Source: Chryseobacterium sp. CH25 (GTDB lineage: Bacteria; Bacteroidota; Bacteroidia; Flavobacteriales; Weeksellaceae). Taken from it: a DNA stretch of 64,000 nt. The notes beneath the pieces are model-generated. The model saw nothing but the letters and a program-made list of their open reading frames with translations. It made no database searches and was not told where the DNA came from. Positions 6,343 through 16,892 of the stretch are shown one piece after another; the first letter of the stretch is position 1; each line of letters begins with the position of its first letter. The translations under genes were made by a program, and so were the position numbers. The stretch is taken from contig NZ_NRQT01000006.1 in NCBI RefSeq assembly GCF_004119455.1, positions 163,878-227,877 on the forward strand, read 5' to 3'.

Positions 6343-8463
6343 TTAGTTTTCTAAAAATCTTTCCAGGATTTCCACTGCGCATTTTGGAAGATTGGTTCCA
6401 GGGCCGAAAATGAAATCAGCCCCATTTGCATAAAGGAATTCATAATCCTGTTGTGGAATAACTCCTCCTACTACAATAGTAATATCATCTGCACCCAGCT
6501 TTTTTAATTCTCCGACTACCTGAGGCACTAATGTTTTGTGCCCTGCAGCTAATGAAGAAACTCCCAAAATATGAATATCATTTTCTACAGCCTGTTTTGC
6601 TACTTCTTCCGGTGTTTGGAATAATGGAGCAACGTCAACGTCAAATCCCATATCTGCAAATGCTGTTGCTACTACCTTTGCACCTCTGTCGTGTCCATCC
6701 TGCCCCATTTTAGCCACCATAATCCTTGGGCGGCGACCTTCTTCTTCTTCAAATTTCTGAGTCAGATTAAGGGCTTTTTCAAAATATTCATTTTTACCGG
6801 CATTCATAGCGTATACTCCAGAGATTGTTTTGATGTTTGCTTTATATCTTCCAAAGGTTTCTTCCATGGCATCACTCATTTCACCAAGGGTAACTCTTCT
6901 TCTTGCGGCTTCAATACAAAGTGCCAACAGGTTTCCTTTTCCTGTTTTCGCACTTTCACGGATTTCATTCAGGATTTCCGTTACGGCTTCAGCGCTTCTT
7001 TCTGCTTTGATGGTATTTAATCGTTCAATCTGTTTTCTTCGAACTTCTGTGTTATCAATATCAAGAATTTCAATGGCATCTTGTTTTAATGAGGATTTGA
7101 AAGAGTTTACTCCAATGATGAATTCTTCACCACTATCGATCTTCGCCTGTTTTTTAGCAGCTGCTTCTTCAATTCTCATTTTTGGAATACCAGCTTCAAT
7201 GGCTTTGGTCATTCCGCCTTCCTGTTCTACCTCATCAATATACTTCATCGCTTCTTCAATCATTTGCTGAGTAAGGCTTTCTACAAGGTTACTTCCACCC
7301 ATAGGATCTACCACATCGCATATTCCGCTTTCCTGCTGAAGAATAATCTGTGTATTTCTTGCAATCTTAGCTGAATAATCGGTAGGAAGAGCAATGGCTT
7401 CATCTAATGCATTAGTGTGTAACGATTGTGTTCCGCCTAATGCTGAAGATAATGCTTCAATAGCAGTTCTTGTGATATTATTGAAAGGCTCCTGTTCTGT
7501 TAATGACCATCCTGAAGTTTGGGAATGGGTTCTTAATGCTAAAGATTTTGGATTCTTAGGATCAAACTGTTTTAAAAGATTGGCCCAGATATATCTTGCA
7601 GCACGCATTTTAGCAATTTCCATGAAGTGATTCATCCCGATTGCCCAGAAGAATGATAAACGAGGTGCAAAATCGTCTACGTTCATTCCTGCTTTGATTC
7701 CTGTTCTAACATATTCAAGACCGTCTGCAAGGGTATAAGCCATTTCCAGTACCGGAGTGGCTCCTGCTTCCTGCATATGATATCCTGAAATGGAAATAGA
7801 GTTGAATTTCGGAATGTTCTGTGATGTATATTCAAAAATATCTGCAATAATCTTCATGGAAGGTGCAGGTGGATAGATATAAGTATTTCTTACCATGAAT
7901 TCTTTCAAGATATCATTCTGGATGGTACCCGAAAGAAGTTCCTGTTTTACGCCCTGCTCTTCTGCTGCTACAATATAGAAAGACAGGATTGGAAGTACAG
8001 CCCCATTCATTGTCATGGAAACGGAGATCTGGTCTAACGGAATTTCATTAAAAAGGATCTTCATATCTTCCACAGAGTCGATGGCTACCCCTGCTTTTCC
8101 TACGTCTCCTACTACTCTTGCATGGTCAGAGTCATATCCTCTGTGTGTAGCAAGATCAAAAGCTACAGAAAGTCCTTTCTGCCCTGCAGCAAGGTTTCGT
8201 CTGTAAAAGGCATTGGATTCTTCTGCTGTGGAGAAACCGGCATACTGACGGATAGTCCATGGCTTTTGAACATACATTGTAGAATATGGTCCTCTTAAGT
8301 AAGGAGCAATCCCTGGAGAGGTTTCCGTTAAAGATTCATTTTTAATATCATCTTTTTTATAGGAAGATTTCAACTGTAATCCATCTTTTTCAAAAGGATA
8401 GATCTCAGTTATTTTTTCAGTTATATTAAATTGAGGAGTTTTATTTTGAACTTCCCTTCTCAT
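6343..8463 (-). CDS. scpA: Methylmalonyl-CoA mutase large subunit
   Basis: 706 residues, the normal length for the large (catalytic) subunit, which converts methylmalonyl-CoA and succinyl-CoA using adenosylcobalamin. The N-terminal TIM barrel is seen from [15 protein letters not shown] and [17 protein letters not shown]; the C-terminal B12-binding domain has [11 protein letters not shown] (about residues 585-595, axial His in DGHDRG) and the later [12 protein letters not shown]. The pathway links propionate, odd-chain fatty acid and branched-chain amino-acid breakdown to the TCA cycle. The small subunit (mutA), often adjacent, is not in this window; the gene upstream is on the other strand, so it must lie elsewhere or be absent. 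Confidence 0.95.
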   Translation of the reverse strand: MRREVQNKTPQFNITEKITEIYPFEKDGLQLKSSYKKDDIKNESLTETSPGIAPYLRGPYSTMYVQKPWTIRQYAGFSTAEESNAFYRRNLAAGQKGLSVAFDLATHRGYDSDHARVVGDVGKAGVAIDSVEDMKILFNEIPLDQISVSMTMNGAVLPILSFYIVAAEEQGVKQELLSGTIQNDILKEFMVRNTYIYPPAPSMKIIADIFEYTSQNIPKFNSISISGYHMQEAGATPVLEMAYTLADGLEYVRTGIKAGMNVDDFAPRLSFFWAIGMNHFMEIAKMRAARYIWANLLKQFDPKNPKSLALRTHSQTSGWSLTEQEPFNNITRTAIEALSSALGGTQSLHTNALDEAIALPTDYSAKIARNTQIILQQESGICDVVDPMGGSNLVESLTQQMIEEAMKYIDEVEQEGGMTKAIEAGIPKMRIEEAAAKKQAKIDSGEEFIIGVNSFKSSLKQDAIEILDIDNTEVRRKQIERLNTIKAERSAEAVTEILNEIRESAKTGKGNLLALCIEAARRRVTLGEMSDAMEETFGRYKANIKTISGVYAMNAGKNEYFEKALNLTQKFEEEEGRRPRIMVAKMGQDGHDRGAKVVATAFADMGFDVDVAPLFQTPEEVAKQAVENDIHILGVSSLAAGHKTLVPQVVGELKKLGADDITIVVGGVIPQQDYEFLYANGADFIFGPGTNLPKCAVEILERFLEN

Positions 8464-8640
8464 ATTTACGGATTTATTAGATGGCTAAATTTAAGCATTT
8501 TTAAAATAATAGATAAGTGTTGATAATCTAATGATTACATGAGTTTTAAATTATCATCTCCCTCATATTAAATCCTGTTTAAAAACTTCATCAAAAGATA
8601 ATTCATGAGTATTAAATCGTCTTTTCAATATAAATTTCAA

Positions 8641-8648
8641 TAACTTTG
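8641..8648 (+). promoter_or_regulatory. Promoter -7 element of the small T9SS protein
   Basis: TAACTTTG matches TAnnTTTG and lies 26 bases before the ATG at 8674. No clear -33 TTTG is seen at the usual distance. Confidence 0.45.
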
Positions 8649-8673
8649 GCAGTTCAAATTTTAAATTAAAACC

Positions 8674-9450
8674 ATGAAAAAATTATTATTTTCTGCCATA
8701 GCTTTAATGGCTGCCAATGTTGCTTTTGGGCAATTAACTCTTGAACATTCGTTCACTAATGAAGATACTTTCGTTTATTCAACCTCTACAGAAACATTTT
8801 ATATTTCAAAGACCACTGACAATAAACTAAAAATTTATAATTCAAACTATGCGCTTTATAAAACAGTGAACGTTCCAATGCCAGCCAATTTTAATAGATT
8901 AGATTTTTTGGGTGAAGAATTTTCAATATCCAAAAACATCTTTAATAATGATGGTAAATTTGAATTTATGGTAGGAGTTTTTAATGACACCCAAACTTAC
9001 TATAAACTATTATTAATTAACGAAGACGGAACATTAATAAAAGACTTTCATACAGATCCCAATACACTCTACGGTGGCGAATTTCATGTTTTTCATGATG
9101 CTACAACAAATACCAATAAGTTAACTGTTCATAGTGGGACAACTTTCAATAATAGTAGTACTCCATTAACCGAAGTTTATGCCTTACCAACTACAGTTTT
9201 AGCAGCAAAAGAAATTCAGGCTGGAAGTAAGTTATCTGCATTCCCAATTCCAACTAATAAAATACTGAATGTTATGAATCCCGGAAACGGAGCAAATAAG
9301 ATTGAGATTTTTGATATAACCGGAAAACTGGTTGTCAACAAATCTTTCTCAGTTTCGGAAGGTAAGATTTCAATTGACGTAGAAAATCTTCCTAAGGGAG
9401 CGTATATTTATAAGATTGGAAATTTGAGTTCTAAGTTTATGAAGAATTAA
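8674..9450 (+). CDS. Secreted protein with T9SS type A sorting domain
   Basis: 258 residues. Signal peptide MKKLLFSAIALMAANVAFGQ with the usual Flavobacteriia cleavage after FG. The central 150 residues are of unknown function, with beta-propeller-like strands (LLINEDGTLIKDFHTDP). The last about 70 residues are a type IX secretion C-terminal domain: LSAFPIPTNKILNVM, then KIEIFDITGKLVV and NLPKGAYIYKIGN. It should therefore be exported through the T9SS and attached to, or released from, the cell surface. It stands alone between a weak promoter and a strong terminator. It could be an adhesin or scaffold; nothing catalytic is visible. Confidence 0.85.
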   Translation: MKKLLFSAIALMAANVAFGQLTLEHSFTNEDTFVYSTSTETFYISKTTDNKLKIYNSNYALYKTVNVPMPANFNRLDFLGEEFSISKNIFNNDGKFEFMVGVFNDTQTYYKLLLINEDGTLIKDFHTDPNTLYGGEFHVFHDATTNTNKLTVHSGTTFNNSSTPLTEVYALPTTVLAAKEIQAGSKLSAFPIPTNKILNVMNPGNGANKIEIFDITGKLVVNKSFSVSEGKISIDVENLPKGAYIYKIGNLSSKFMKN

Positions 9451-9470
9451 TTATTTCCACATAAGTAAAC

Positions 9471-9506
9471 AAAACCCCGGATGAACGTCATCCGGGGTTT
9501 TTATAT
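9471..9506 (+). terminator. Intrinsic terminator
   Basis: AAAACCCCGGATGA / TCATCCGGGGTTTT, 14-bp stem with a 3-base ACG loop and T-tract, 20 bases after the stop of the T9SS protein gene. It also faces the end of the minus-strand metalloprotease and may serve both. Confidence 0.85.
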
Positions 9507-9525
9507 TATAGTTGTTTATATACTA

Positions 9526-12500
9526 CTATTTTTTAATAAGCTTAGTATTGTAAGTGTTTTTATCATCTTTGATTGTAACAACATACATACCTTTGATTAA
9601 TGAAGCAACATTAATTCTCTGACCGTCAATCTGACCTTGTTGAACTAATCTTCCGTCTGCAGAGTAGATTTTGTAATCTGCTTTACCTTTAAGGTTTTTC
9701 ACTTCTACGAAAGTATCTGCCGGGTTAGGATAGATAGAAATTTCTGAAGATGCTTTTGCTCCTTTTACTTCATCTGTTCCTAATGTTCCTGTAATTTTTA
9801 CAGAAAAGTCCATGATACCTCCACCACCAGAAGCAATTTCACCACATGGGCTTCCTAATGCTGATGTACCGTATTTAGTCATTACTCTCATTCTTAACAA
9901 TTTATCTCCACTATAGCTAGTAGCAGGAACAACAAAGTTTTGAGCTCCAAAACTAACGCTTCCCGGAGGAACTCCTCCAGACACGGAAATTACTCTCTCA
10001 GATATTTCAAATTGTCCATTTCTATTATAATCAATCCATACTGAAAGATTTAGAGGTAAATTATTACTACTAGCTTGCTGAAGAACAAGTGGTGTAAGTG
10101 CATATGAAGTTCCCTGTACCAGGTTTATAATCTGTGCAGGGTTTTCTGATACGTCTTTATAAGATCTTAATGTAGGATCATCATAAGCAATATTAGCAAC
10201 AGTTACTTTTCTAATAGCACCTACATAGGATGTACCTGTATTTATGATACAATAATCAATACCTGTTTTCAGGCCTTTAGTTTTAAATGCATAATTATTA
10301 GAGAATGTACCTGCTACGTTATTTACAACTGCAGCAACCTGTACTTCATAGTTCGTTTCATCTTCAAGTCCTGCTAAAGCCACAGAATTTGTTGTACTTG
10401 TTACATTTGTCCAGCTTGGAGCATTCACTTTTCTATAGTTAACAGAATAAGTAGCACCAGGAACGCTATTCCAAGATACTCTTGCTGTTGTTTTGAATAC
10501 TTCTGAATCTATTGTTGAAACTCCTGTTGGAGCAGCTGTTGTAGAAGTAGGTGCATCAGCAACAGTAACCTGTGGAGAAACAGCATAGAAAATATTTCCA
10601 ATGGCTGATATTCTCAATTTAATAGGCGCTGTGATATTACTTGGCATCTGAAGCGTATAGCTACCCGTGTTAGGAGTAGAAGCTACAAGTTCTGTCCATG
10701 ATCCTCCATCTAAAACATCTGTTGTATATTCAATCTTTACGTTGGCTACGTTATATGGTGCATTGTTTGTATTTGCAACATCCCATTGAATAACATTGTT
10801 TGCATTTTTATATAATACAGCTCCTGTTGTTATTCCATTAAATTTGAAAGGTCCATCATTTTTAACCACTACTGTTGTTTCAGCAGAAACCAGCATTGGT
10901 GTAGCGTTCCCATCTCTAACTGTTACCGCATACTTAAGTGTTCTTGGGATATAAGAAACAGTTTCCCACTTCGCTTTATCTGTTAGGTTTCCTTTCATTA
11001 CATTAGGCAGAGAAGGGAAATATCTTCTTCCTCCTGGTGTACCGAAATATGATCTTGTTAATGCTCCCTGAGGGTTATATCCCCAACCGCTATCTCCAGA
11101 AATTGACCCAAATTGGGTTACACTGTCATACTGTTCCCATGTATAATTCAAGGCATCAGTGTCTGTAGCACTTGCATCCAGATAATACGGTGTTCCTTTT
11201 GGAACATTATATGATACAAGTGGAGAGATTACCGGTGCTGTATTGGTTGTAATTGTTGTTGATACTCCACAATTAGGTTTGTCATCCAGATTATTTAGAA
11301 TCTGATTTACAGATGCATAATGGAAATAAGCATCTGATTTCATGGCAACATTATCCGGAGTAATTCCTGCATATCCCATAATAGTTGTACCACCACCTGG
11401 CTCAACATTTACTCCAGAACCTTCTGAACGGTTTGAGAAAGTGTGGTTTCCTCCTAATTGGTGCCCCATTTCGTGAGCTACATAGTCTATATCAAATGAA
11501 TCTCCCCATGGCTTACCATCAGCTGGAGATGTATAACCTGATCCTTTGTATGCTACCGGTGATCCATATTGATCTAAGCTTATATCATCACTACATACAC
11601 ATCCAATACATCCTGCATTACCACCGCCACCATCTCGTCCAAATAAATGGCCTATATCAAATGCTGCTTCTCCTACGTTTGCGTGAAGATCATTCATAAG
11701 TTCAACATTCCATTCTCCGTCAGATCCAACATCAGAATTAGAATAAGGATCTGCAGTAGGATCTGTATACACGATATTAGGAAGATTCTGTACAAGTAAT
11801 TTAATTGCAAAATCTTTTTGGAATACCCCATTTACACGAGTCATCGTATTATTTATCGCAACTATCGCCGGTGCTTTCTTTTCATCTTCAGTTGCTGTAG
11901 CTGGTACTCCTGCCTGAGTCATGAAATATTGTGTATATTCCCCAGTAACAGCCATTGCCAGTTTATACGTTCTAAATTTTGTACTTGCTGGCCTGCTTGT
12001 AATTCCTAAACTAGAAAGATTTTTTTTTCCGTTGGCTTCTAAAGATTTTATGTCATTAAGATTTTTTTCATCTGAAGTACATTCAAATCCATGCTCACCC
12101 TGTGTTCTATTTGTTTTATAGAAAACACCATATGTCTGTTTATCTGTAGTAATTGGCTCTATAAACTGAAATACGCCATCTTTAATAATCATAGACTGCA
12201 ATTCCTTTGGAGAGGTACTGAATCTTAAATATTTAGAAGGATCATCTACACCAACTCCTACATAAGAACCTAACTGATATCTTTCTGCAAGAGATTTTTC
12301 CATTACAGGATCACTGTATACAGCAAATTTTTCAATTTTCCCTTCTGCTGTAGGTAAAGAAATAATAACAGCCTGAGCTCCTTTTCCTGTTTCTACTGCA
12401 TCTTTTAAGCTATTTCTAAGAGACTGCAGGTCTAGTCTGTAAGAATACTGAACTTCTACTTCTTTTCTTACTTCAGACGTTTTTTGTGAGGCTGGCGTCC

Positions 12501-12567
12501 ACCTCTGTGCATTAAAGCTAGACAGTCCTGCTGCCAATGCACAAACTAGTAAAATTCTTTTTTTCAT
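9526..12567 (-). CDS. Secreted reprolysin-like zinc metalloprotease with FN3, GEVED and T9SS domains
   Basis: 1013 residues. Signal peptide MKKRILLVCALAAGLSSFNAQ; a propeptide-like region follows to about residue 190. The catalytic domain (about 195-435) carries HEMGHQLGGNH near residue 364, matching HExxHxxGxxH of metzincins (M12B/reprolysin-like), and the downstream Met-turn candidate TTIMGYAG. Next come Ig-like segments, a fibronectin type III domain (APTGVSTIDSEV...TNYEVQVAAV), a GEVED domain (LSVWIDYNRNGQFEISERV) and a T9SS sorting domain (SEISIYPNPADTFVEVKNL... GMYVVTIKDD). It should be a secreted, probably surface-associated protease degrading extracellular protein. It has its own unit: the 137-base gap upstream ends the prolyl oligopeptidase gene. 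Confidence 0.93.
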   Translation of the reverse strand: MKKRILLVCALAAGLSSFNAQRWTPASQKTSEVRKEVEVQYSYRLDLQSLRNSLKDAVETGKGAQAVIISLPTAEGKIEKFAVYSDPVMEKSLAERYQLGSYVGVGVDDPSKYLRFSTSPKELQSMIIKDGVFQFIEPITTDKQTYGVFYKTNRTQGEHGFECTSDEKNLNDIKSLEANGKKNLSSLGITSRPASTKFRTYKLAMAVTGEYTQYFMTQAGVPATATEDEKKAPAIVAINNTMTRVNGVFQKDFAIKLLVQNLPNIVYTDPTADPYSNSDVGSDGEWNVELMNDLHANVGEAAFDIGHLFGRDGGGGNAGCIGCVCSDDISLDQYGSPVAYKGSGYTSPADGKPWGDSFDIDYVAHEMGHQLGGNHTFSNRSEGSGVNVEPGGGTTIMGYAGITPDNVAMKSDAYFHYASVNQILNNLDDKPNCGVSTTITTNTAPVISPLVSYNVPKGTPYYLDASATDTDALNYTWEQYDSVTQFGSISGDSGWGYNPQGALTRSYFGTPGGRRYFPSLPNVMKGNLTDKAKWETVSYIPRTLKYAVTVRDGNATPMLVSAETTVVVKNDGPFKFNGITTGAVLYKNANNVIQWDVANTNNAPYNVANVKIEYTTDVLDGGSWTELVASTPNTGSYTLQMPSNITAPIKLRISAIGNIFYAVSPQVTVADAPTSTTAAPTGVSTIDSEVFKTTARVSWNSVPGATYSVNYRKVNAPSWTNVTSTTNSVALAGLEDETNYEVQVAAVVNNVAGTFSNNYAFKTKGLKTGIDYCIINTGTSYVGAIRKVTVANIAYDDPTLRSYKDVSENPAQIINLVQGTSYALTPLVLQQASSNNLPLNLSVWIDYNRNGQFEISERVISVSGGVPPGSVSFGAQNFVVPATSYSGDKLLRMRVMTKYGTSALGSPCGEIASGGGGIMDFSVKITGTLGTDEVKGAKASSEISIYPNPADTFVEVKNLKGKADYKIYSADGRLVQQGQIDGQRINVASLIKGMYVVTIKDDKNTYNTKLIKK

Positions 12568-12649
12568 AATTACTTAATCAATCTAAGATTAATAAACTTT
12601 AAATATCCGCGATAAAAATAAGAATTATAAACATAACTATACATAAAAA

Positions 12650-12678
12650 AACGACTAACTTTTAATAAATTAGTCGTT
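12650..12678 (-). terminator. Terminator of the prolyl oligopeptidase gene
   Basis: AACGACTAA / TTAGTCGTT stem with an 11-base AT-rich loop, about 27 bases downstream of the stop on the minus strand, followed by T-rich sequence. Confidence 0.7.
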
Positions 12679-12704
12679 ACATTAAATATTTTACTTTTTA
12701 AATG

Positions 12705-14806
12705 CTATTTATTTATTCCCATCTCATATAATGCAAATGATATCAAATCTGCATTTTCACCAATTACCTGATCGGTTGATCTTCCGGCACCGTGTCCTGC
12801 ATTCTTCTCAATTCTTAGCAAAATAGGGTTTTTACAAGCCTGCTTTTCCTGAAGTTCTGCTCCAAATTTGAAAGAGTGAGCCGGAACTACTCTGTCATCA
12901 TGATCACTAGTAATAATCATTGTAGATGGATAACATGTCTTTGATTTCACATTATGTACAGGAGAGTATGATTTCAGATATTCAAACATTTCTTTACTGT
13001 CTTCTGCTGTTCCGTAATCGTAAGCCCAGCCTGCTCCTGCTGTAAATTTGTTATATCTTAACATATCCAATACTCCAACTCCAGGGAATGCTACTCTTGC
13101 TAAGTCCGGACGTAGAGTCATTGTTGCTCCTACCAATAAACCACCATTTGATCTTCCTGAAAGCGCCATATATTCTTTTGAAGTATAACCTTTGCTCTGT
13201 AAGTATTCTCCTGCGGCAATAAAGTCTTCAAAAACGTTTCTTTTCTGCATTTTTGTTCCTGCATCATGCCATTTTTTTCCATATTCACCACCACCACGGA
13301 TGTTTGGAACAGCATAGATCCCACCATTTTCCATCCAGATAGCATTAACTACTGAGAAAGATGGCTGTAAGCTGATATTGAATCCTCCGTAAGAATATAG
13401 AATGGTAGGGTTTTTACCATCAAGCTTGGTTCCTTTCTTATAGTTGATCATCATAGGAACTTTTGTTCCATCTTTGGATGTGTAGAATACCTGCTCAGAA
13501 ACGTAATCATCCGGATTGAACTTCACCTTCGGTTTTTGATATACTTCAGATTTCCCTGAATCTACATTGAATTTATAGGTAGTTCCCGGTGTAATATAGT
13601 TACTGAATGAATAATATAGATCTTTCTCTTTTTCTTTTCCACCAAAACCTGAAACATTTCCTTTGCCAGGAAGTGTAATTTCTCTGATTAGTTTCCCTGT
13701 TTTATCATATTGCTTTACCTGATCTATGGCATCTACCATGTAAGTAGCAAAGAAATATCCACCTCCAGTAGAGATTCCCAATACGTTTTCCGTTTGTGGA
13801 ATGACATCTTTCCATGTTTCCGGAGCCGGATTAGCTATTGTTGTTTTTACAAGACGCATATTAGGAGCATCTTTATCTGTAGAAATAAAAAGCTCATCAC
13901 CCTGAGTGTCTACAATGTGAGCGTTAATATCAAATCCTTTGTTAATCTGTACAAAGTCACCTCCTTTTTCAAATCTTTGATAAACAATTCATTTCCATTG
14001 GTTGCATTGGCTGCTGAAATGATTAAATATCTCTGATCGTCTGAAACGCTTGCTCCCAGATATCTTCTTGGTGTTTTTTCTCCACCGAAAATCAGTTTAT
14101 CTTCAGACTGTTTTGTTCCAAGTTTGTGAAAATATACTTTATGCTTATCAGTCATTCCGGAAAGAACGGTTCCTTCTTTCGGCTTGTCATAGCTAGAATA
14201 ATAGAAACCTTCATCTCCCTGCCATGAAATTCCACTGAATTTTACATCTACTAAGGTCTCATCAATCTGTTTTTTGGTAACAGCATCAATGATGATGATC
14301 TTATTCCAGTCACTTCCACCTTCTGAAATAGAGTAAGCAGCAAGGGTTCCTTTTTTGTTGAAAGAAAGGTTAGATAATGAAGTGGTTCCTTTTTCTGAGA
14401 ATTTATTCGGATCCAAAAATACTTCTGTAGCTTTGGCTTTATTATTGGTTCTGTACAAAACAGACTGTGCCTGTAGACCATCATTTTTAGAATAGTAAGT
14501 ATATTCTCCTTCTTTGAAAGGGGCTGAAATTTTCTCATAATTCCAGATCTCCTTTAACTGGTTTTTAATTTTATCCCTGAATGGAATTTTTGAAAGATAA
14601 TTCTGGCTGTACGCGACTTCTTCATCTACCCATTTTTTGGTGGCATCAGAATCATTTTCCAGATCTCTGTACGGATCAGAAACGGCTGTTCCAAAATAAG
14701 TATCGGTTTGAGCACCCTTTAATGCTTTTGGATAATTCATTGTTTGAGAATAAAAAGATGCTGAAAACAGAACTCCAGCAGTTAATAACATAGGTTTAAA
14801 ATTCAT
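12705..14806 (-). CDS. Prolyl oligopeptidase, S9A (frameshift in this sequence)
   Basis: Serine peptidase cutting short peptides after proline. With the start at ATG 14806 and one T added to the 5-T run at 13965-13969 (A in the coding strand), the protein is 700 residues, the normal length. Without it, the first part ends after 13910 in NELFIKDLKKEVTLYRLTKD, whereas the restored frame reads KKGGDFVQINKGFDIN. Signal peptide PMLLTAGVLFSASFYSQ; beta-propeller domain in the middle; hydrolase domain at the end with GRSNGGLLVG (nucleophile Ser), SDHDDRVVPAHS (Asp) and GHGAGRS (His). Export points to a periplasmic or secreted enzyme. The break is in a homopolymer, so most likely a sequencing error. 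Confidence 0.9.
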
Positions 14807-14847
14807 ACTGAACGGTTTTCTCAAAAATACATAAAGTAAGTGAAATA

Positions 14848-14876
14848 AAAAAAGCCCCGATTTTCGGGACTTTTAA
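14848..14876 (-). terminator. Terminator of the gene at 14911-15576
   Basis: AAAAGCCCCGA / TCGGGACTTTT stem (one mismatch) with a 3-base loop and T/A tracts on both sides, in the gap between two minus-strand genes. Confidence 0.75.
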
Positions 14877-14910
14877 TTGTTCAAAGATGTATTAATCAGC
14901 GAAGAACTGA

Positions 14911-15576
14911 TTAAAGGCTATCAAAATAGAAATCAGTAAGATTGGTAACAATTTGATCTGGACTTCCGTTCCAGTAGTATATTTTATCACCTTCTTTTAA
15001 TTCATATAAACTGAATTCCTGGTCTGTAGTGATTGTTTTATCAGCATTGCTAATATTCTGGGTCATCTGAAGTAAATATTTCTTCAGATCATCAGCTTTT
15101 ATCTTTTTAGGCTCTACATTTGGCTCAGGCGTTGGAGTAGTTGGCACCTTAAAACTTACCGTATATTTCACCTCAGCAATTTTCTGATCTTCCACATATT
15201 CATTTGGAACTACATTTACTTCCTTAATTGTAAGTTTAGCTTTTCTGAAATTGTCAAATACAATTCTGAAATAGTCTTCTGCTTCTTTTTTACACCCTGA
15301 AGCGGCTGCCTTAGGAAATACTGAAAGGAAATTTTCTGCACTTGATTTTACCATTTCATCTGTATTCTCCTTAAAGTTGATGTCAAAAGCATCTTTCCCT
15401 TCAACGGTAGGTCTCAGATAGTCATTCAGTTTAAGACGCGTAGGTTCATCGTTACTCAGGAAAGACCCGAAGAAAAGTTCAAATACTTCTTTTGGTTTCT
15501 TTACTTCTGTCTGTGCTGTAAGCTGCTGTCCCATCATCGTAAGTAACAGCAAAAAGATAATTTTGTAGTTTTTCAT
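14911..15576 (-). CDS. Hypothetical exported protein
   Basis: 221 residues; signal peptide MKNYKIIFLLLLTMMGQQLTAQ. The rest resembles an NTF2/DUF4878-like small alpha-beta domain only in outline: VFELFFGSFLSNDEPTRLKLNDYL at the start, SFKVPTTPTPEPNVEPKKIK as a proline-rich linker near residues 145-165, and a Tyr/Asp-rich C-terminus. I do not recognise the family and see no catalytic motif or sorting domain, so a periplasmic location is most likely. It is flanked by terminators, between prfA and the prolyl oligopeptidase gene, so probably a single-gene unit. Confidence 0.75.
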   Translation of the reverse strand: MKNYKIIFLLLLTMMGQQLTAQTEVKKPKEVFELFFGSFLSNDEPTRLKLNDYLRPTVEGKDAFDINFKENTDEMVKSSAENFLSVFPKAAASGCKKEAEDYFRIVFDNFRKAKLTIKEVNVVPNEYVEDQKIAEVKYTVSFKVPTTPTPEPNVEPKKIKADDLKKYLLQMTQNISNADKTITTDQEFSLYELKEGDKIYYWNGSPDQIVTNLTDFYFDSL

Positions 15577-15611
15577 AGTTAATATTTTGAATGTATTGTA
15601 TGTTTAAAAGA

Positions 15612-15642
15612 AAAGCCCCTGAAGAAATCAGAGGCTTTATTT
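15612..15642 (-). terminator. Terminator of prfA
   Basis: AAAGCCCCTGA / TCAGAGGCTTT with a 5-base loop and one mismatch, 17 to 47 bases after the prfA stop on the minus strand. Confidence 0.75.
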
Positions 15643-15658
15643 TATGTTTTTGAAACTC

Positions 15659-16744
15659 TTAGTAGTTTTCTTCTTCTCCCTTCATCTTTTCTGCATTCTC
15701 AGCCATAATTACGGCATCAATCATTTCAGAAATATCTCCATTCATGTAAGCATCCAGATTATACATCGATTTGTTGATTCTGTGATCTGTTACTCTTCCC
15801 TGTGGATAGTTGTATGTTTTGATCTTTGCAGAACGGTCTCCTGTAGAAACCATAGATTTACGCTGTGCTGCAATATCTCCCTGTACTTTCTGTAATTCGA
15901 TATCGTATAGCTTAGTTCTTAGCATTTCCATTGCCAATTCACGGTTTGCCAACTGAGAACGGGCCTGTTGACAAACTACTACCAATCCTGAAGGTTTGTG
16001 AGTCAACTGTACTTTTGTTTCAACCTTGTTTACGTTCTGACCTCCGGCACCTCCTGAACGGGAAGTCTGCATTTCGATATCAGCAGGATTCAGCTCGAAA
16101 TCTACTTCTTCTGCTTCCGGTAAAACTGCAATGGTAATAGCAGATGTGTGAACTCTACCCTGAGATTCTGTTTCCGGTACACGCTGCACACGGTGAACTC
16201 CGGATTCGAACTTCATAATTCCGTATACACCTTCTCCTTCCACCTTCATGATCAATTCCTTGTATCCTTTTGCGGCTTCATTGGAATCTGTTACTTCATG
16301 TCTCCATCCTTTCGTTTTGAAATACATGGTATACATTCTGTACACATCCTCCACGAAGATTGCTGCTTCATCACCTCCGGTTCCTGCACGTAATTCTACG
16401 ATAACGTTTTTGTCATCTGCAGGATCTTTAGGAATCAAAAGAACCTTAAGCTCTTCTTCTAATGCTGGAAGTTTGGATTGTGCCTCTAACTTTTCTTCTT
16501 TTGCAAGATCTACAAGATCTCTGTCTGAGCCATCTGCAATAATTTCATCAGATTCTTCGATGCTGTCTAAAGCACCTTTATACTGATCGTAAACTCTTAC
16601 AATTTTTCCCAAATCACTATATTCTTTGTTCAAAGAAGAATATCTTTTTTGGTCTGAAATGACATCAGGCTGTATAATAAGGTCTGCAACCTCATTATAT
16701 CTTTGTTTTATAGCTTCTAATTTTGGAATTAATGATTTAGACAT
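15659..16744 (-). CDS. prfA: Peptide chain release factor 1
   Basis: 361 residues, full length for RF1, which reads UAA and UAG stop codons. The peptidyl-tRNA hydrolysis motif GGQ is in [20 protein letters not shown], near residue 235. The N-terminal helical domain ([20 protein letters not shown]) and the central [20 protein letters not shown] segment typical of RF1/RF2 are present. It is a separate gene from the PrfH homologue at 372-1070, which has only the catalytic part. It is single on its strand between the permease end and the exported protein gene, with its own terminator. Confidence 0.97.
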   Translation of the reverse strand: MSKSLIPKLEAIKQRYNEVADLIIQPDVISDQKRYSSLNKEYSDLGKIVRVYDQYKGALDSIEESDEIIADGSDRDLVDLAKEEKLEAQSKLPALEEELKVLLIPKDPADDKNVIVELRAGTGGDEAAIFVEDVYRMYTMYFKTKGWRHEVTDSNEAAKGYKELIMKVEGEGVYGIMKFESGVHRVQRVPETESQGRVHTSAITIAVLPEAEEVDFELNPADIEMQTSRSGGAGGQNVNKVETKVQLTHKPSGLVVVCQQARSQLANRELAMEMLRTKLYDIELQKVQGDIAAQRKSMVSTGDRSAKIKTYNYPQGRVTDHRINKSMYNLDAYMNGDISEMIDAVIMAENAEKMKGEEENY

Positions 16745-16892
16745 TGTCGAATTTTTGTGGGTGCAAAGATAAGGATTATTAATTCAAAATTAAAGTATAA
16801 ATTTTTGAGCATTAGGGATCAAGGAAACAAATCTGTAAAAAGATGCATTTATAAATTGTCTTATCTGCTTTTTTAGGTCTTCAAGATTTCTT

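Noticed and set aside
13961..13970. Phase-variable homopolymer in the prolyl oligopeptidase gene
   Set aside because: The run is only 5-6 bases and similar single-base losses occur in essential genes in the same sequence, so a sequencing error is more likely than phase variation.
15659..16744. Second PrfH-like factor or recoding signal in prfA
   Set aside because: It is a full-length RF1 with its N-terminal and codon-recognition domains; no internal frameshift is seen.
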